Part shown: in pieces, positions 61,944-64,000 of the stretch
Layout of the letters: each line of letters opens with the position of its first letter
Position numbering within the stretch: position 1 is the stretch's first letter
Source of the DNA: Marchantia polymorpha subsp. ruderalis
Lineage: Eukaryota > Streptophyta > Marchantiopsida > Marchantiales > Marchantiaceae
NCBI GenBank assembly: GCA_037833965.1
Contig: AP031356.1
Location: 16,762,501 to 16,826,500 of the forward strand
Length of the DNA stretch: 64,000 bases
Direction: 5' to 3'
Translations under genes and position numbers: made by a program
Notes under the pieces: generated by a model
The model's database searches: none
Seen by the model: the letters and a program-made list of their open reading frames with translations, nothing else
What the model was told of the DNA's origin: nothing

Positions 61944-64000
61944 CTTGAAGGGCATAGGCCCGCAGGCCGAATATTGATTGGACCTTGCCAAGCTAAGAGT
62001 ACCGCAGCCTCAGCACACTCCATGTTCCAGTGTTCCCTGCACTGCGTTCCCGAGTCTCGACGCAGACGCGATCGGGCCGAAGCCGACATCATGTAAGTTC
62101 TCATGAAGAATTCCAGAACCACTAGTGCTGATATCTGGATCTGATAGAAAAAACAGAAATTTCGCGTGTTGCATAGAAGTTTAATCGTATGGTATCCTCA
62201 GAGACCTCGATCATTCTGATTCTCCACTTCCTCCAGGGCAGACAGTGACCCTGAAGCTCTTATATGAAAAAGCTCCATTGCCCAAAACAACTTCTTTCTA
62301 GGGATAAAAGATGGGTCCAATTTCGATCGATCTCGGATATTTACACAGTTGCATCAAATGTAGTGTGCACTTTAGTGTGTTGATGTCCTCTTTTAGGCCA
62401 TTCTGAGAAAGTCACATGAAGCTTGAATCCAAAGTCAAACCTCGAAGGTAGTCTGAGTCCAGTCAAGAAGTAGACTGGACTGAGACTGTATCACAGCTCC
62501 CGCCAGTTCAACCAAGAGGAGCTGGGGAGAAAATTACGGAGAGGAGAAACGAGAGGCGTGGAACGAAGACTAGATCAGAAGCATAGACGATAACATCTTT
62601 TGCGTGGTGACCAAAAGCCAACAATGTGTATAGAGAACCCACCAACTGCCCAAGTACATAGACCCTCTCTCTCGTGAAAAATGGCTACATACCCTCTGTT
62701 GTAAATGCTACATCAACTCTATTGTAAGTGCTACTTACTCTTATAAAGGTCAAGTTACAAACTTTCTCGTTTACTTTTTTTGTTCGAGATTTGAAGTTAT
62801 TCTTTCAATTCCCACTCTTATCTAATTTTTTCCAGGAATGGTACATTTTTTCAAGTGAATTTAAAATAATTCAATTAAATGAAATGAAAGTTTCTAGATT
62901 TACATTTATAGATTGGCTACAGATATATTTTATGATAAAACATGTGAGTTTAATTATGTATTTGTGTTCAAAGATATTATGTAATCTATTTACGTTTATA
63001 TCCAATCATGTTTTGAATTTTCTAACAATAGAAAAAATTTACATGATTATAAATTTCTGATATCCAAATTATGTAATTTTTTTAATCTAATGTTATAAAA
63101 AAGAAGCATGAATATAAATATATCTTTAAACAAGTAAATTTCAGAATAAATTACTAACGAACATTAGATATATGGAAAACGATCTTATTATTTTATTCAA
63201 AATATAAGATTATTTTAATTTTCACTTCAAATTATAATAAAATTTTGAAATATAAATATTATAATATATTCCTTAATCATTTTATTAATATTTTAGTAAA
63301 TTTTACACATATATTTATTTTATTTATTATATGTGTTCATTATAATTACACAGTTGCATCACATCACATCTCATTACACATCCCTAATTACAGTTCATTT
63401 TTTACTTATTTTTATCAAATAATGAGGTACGTCAAAAGAAGTATCCAAATCAAACATCAAGCTTCCATTTCCTAATTATTCAACCAGAGTATAAACAAAA
63501 ATTAATAACAATCACAATAACAAACAATTACAATAAAAAATCATCACTTATTAAAAAAAATTTGAATATACAAAATCAAACTTCTCTTTCACATTTTTAA
63601 ATATTTAATTAATACTTTAGTATTTTTTTTATTTAAATTCGGAAAAAAAATTCAATCATCCACTGAAAAATCTATGTACAATGAAGTCAGTAGTATTAGT
63701 TTATACATAAAAAGAAAATTTCCAAATAAAAATGGCTTGAAATGTTAGTTATCTATTTGATTTTCATTGAAATTTTTCATCTCTTATATAAGCTATTTTG
63801 GAATCCAAAAAAATATAATATAATTAAATTAAAATTTTGAGTATGACTGATATTTAAGTTTCAATTTCAAAATAGATTCTATCATGCAGATTTTATCCAT
63901 AAAATTTTTAATTTCAATCTCAATATTTATGTAAATGGAAAAAAATAAATAGTGTTTTACATTTATTTTGCCATGTGTCATGCAAGCTAACAATATATAA
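61944..64000. other. 3' flank of lipase gene B
   Basis: Nearly identical to the 3' flank of gene A up to about 63230, then AT-rich with more length differences. Only chance frames (for example 62728-63060, which mirrors 53645-53977). Nothing else is recognised. Confidence 0.5.

Larger units (their letters stand above)
59292..64000 (+). repeat. Duplicated lipase segment, copy B
   Basis: Second copy of the segment at 50154-54885; it reaches the window end. Copy B has an extra AT-rich stretch near 63300-63400 that copy A lacks. Its left edge cuts the hAT element at about 59280, so that breakpoint is younger than the hAT insertion, or the hAT inserted at the edge and lost its end. Confidence 0.85.

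Overview
The window looks like nuclear DNA of a land plant or close relative. The evidence is Ty3/gypsy retroelements primed by tRNA-Asp, hAT DNA transposons, and short GT-AG introns in two lipase genes of the At4g10955-like class 3 type that I recognise from plants. A bryophyte is my best guess, but nothing seen here fixes the species. Only the two lipase genes look like host genes; almost everything else is mobile DNA.

Layout. 1-4740: no convincing gene, apart from one odd open frame in AT-rich DNA at 3950-4444. 4740-6969: fragments of an LTR family, a tRNA-iMet primer site and a short tandem repeat. 6970-9125 (minus): a decayed gypsy-type fragment with gag, zinc knuckles, a protease-like segment and the start of what looks like a cytosine-C5 methyltransferase domain. 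9126-10757 (minus): half of an old LTR copy. 10757-34071 (minus): a young tandem retrotransposon laid out LTR-internal-LTR-internal-LTR, inserted into that old LTR copy, whose other half resumes at 34072. 35299-47068 (plus): three decayed LTR copies in tandem. The first is split by a complete hAT transposon (35508-38081, perfect 8-bp target duplication). The second holds a candidate solo LTR of another family. 47069-50153: AT-rich, nothing supported. 50154-54885 and 59292-64000: two copies of a roughly 4.7-kb segment, each with a three-exon lipase gene. Between them lie a Copia relic and a broken hAT transposon.

The main element is unusual. Its LTRs are about 5.37 kb and carry two protein-coding frames (called LTR-ORF1 and LTR-ORF2 here) upstream of the LTR's TATA box, so the proteins lie in U3. 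The internal region encodes Gag-protease (943 aa) and then reverse transcriptase, RNase H and integrase in the same frame, separated by a single TAG in the context TAG-CAA-TTA, which matches the known leaky-stop signal. Gag-Pol is therefore probably made by stop-codon readthrough. The old copies at 4.7-6.6, 9.1-10.8 and 34.1-47.1 kb are best read as solo or truncated LTRs of related families, which spread the ORF1/ORF2 module without gag or pol.

The lipase pair is the other highlight. Introns and flanks of the two copies are nearly identical, yet the exons carry many amino-acid replacements, often two or three base changes within one codon, and almost no silent changes in exons 1 and 2. This points to diversifying selection or exchange with other paralogues. 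All homology statements come from reading the translations; no database search was run.
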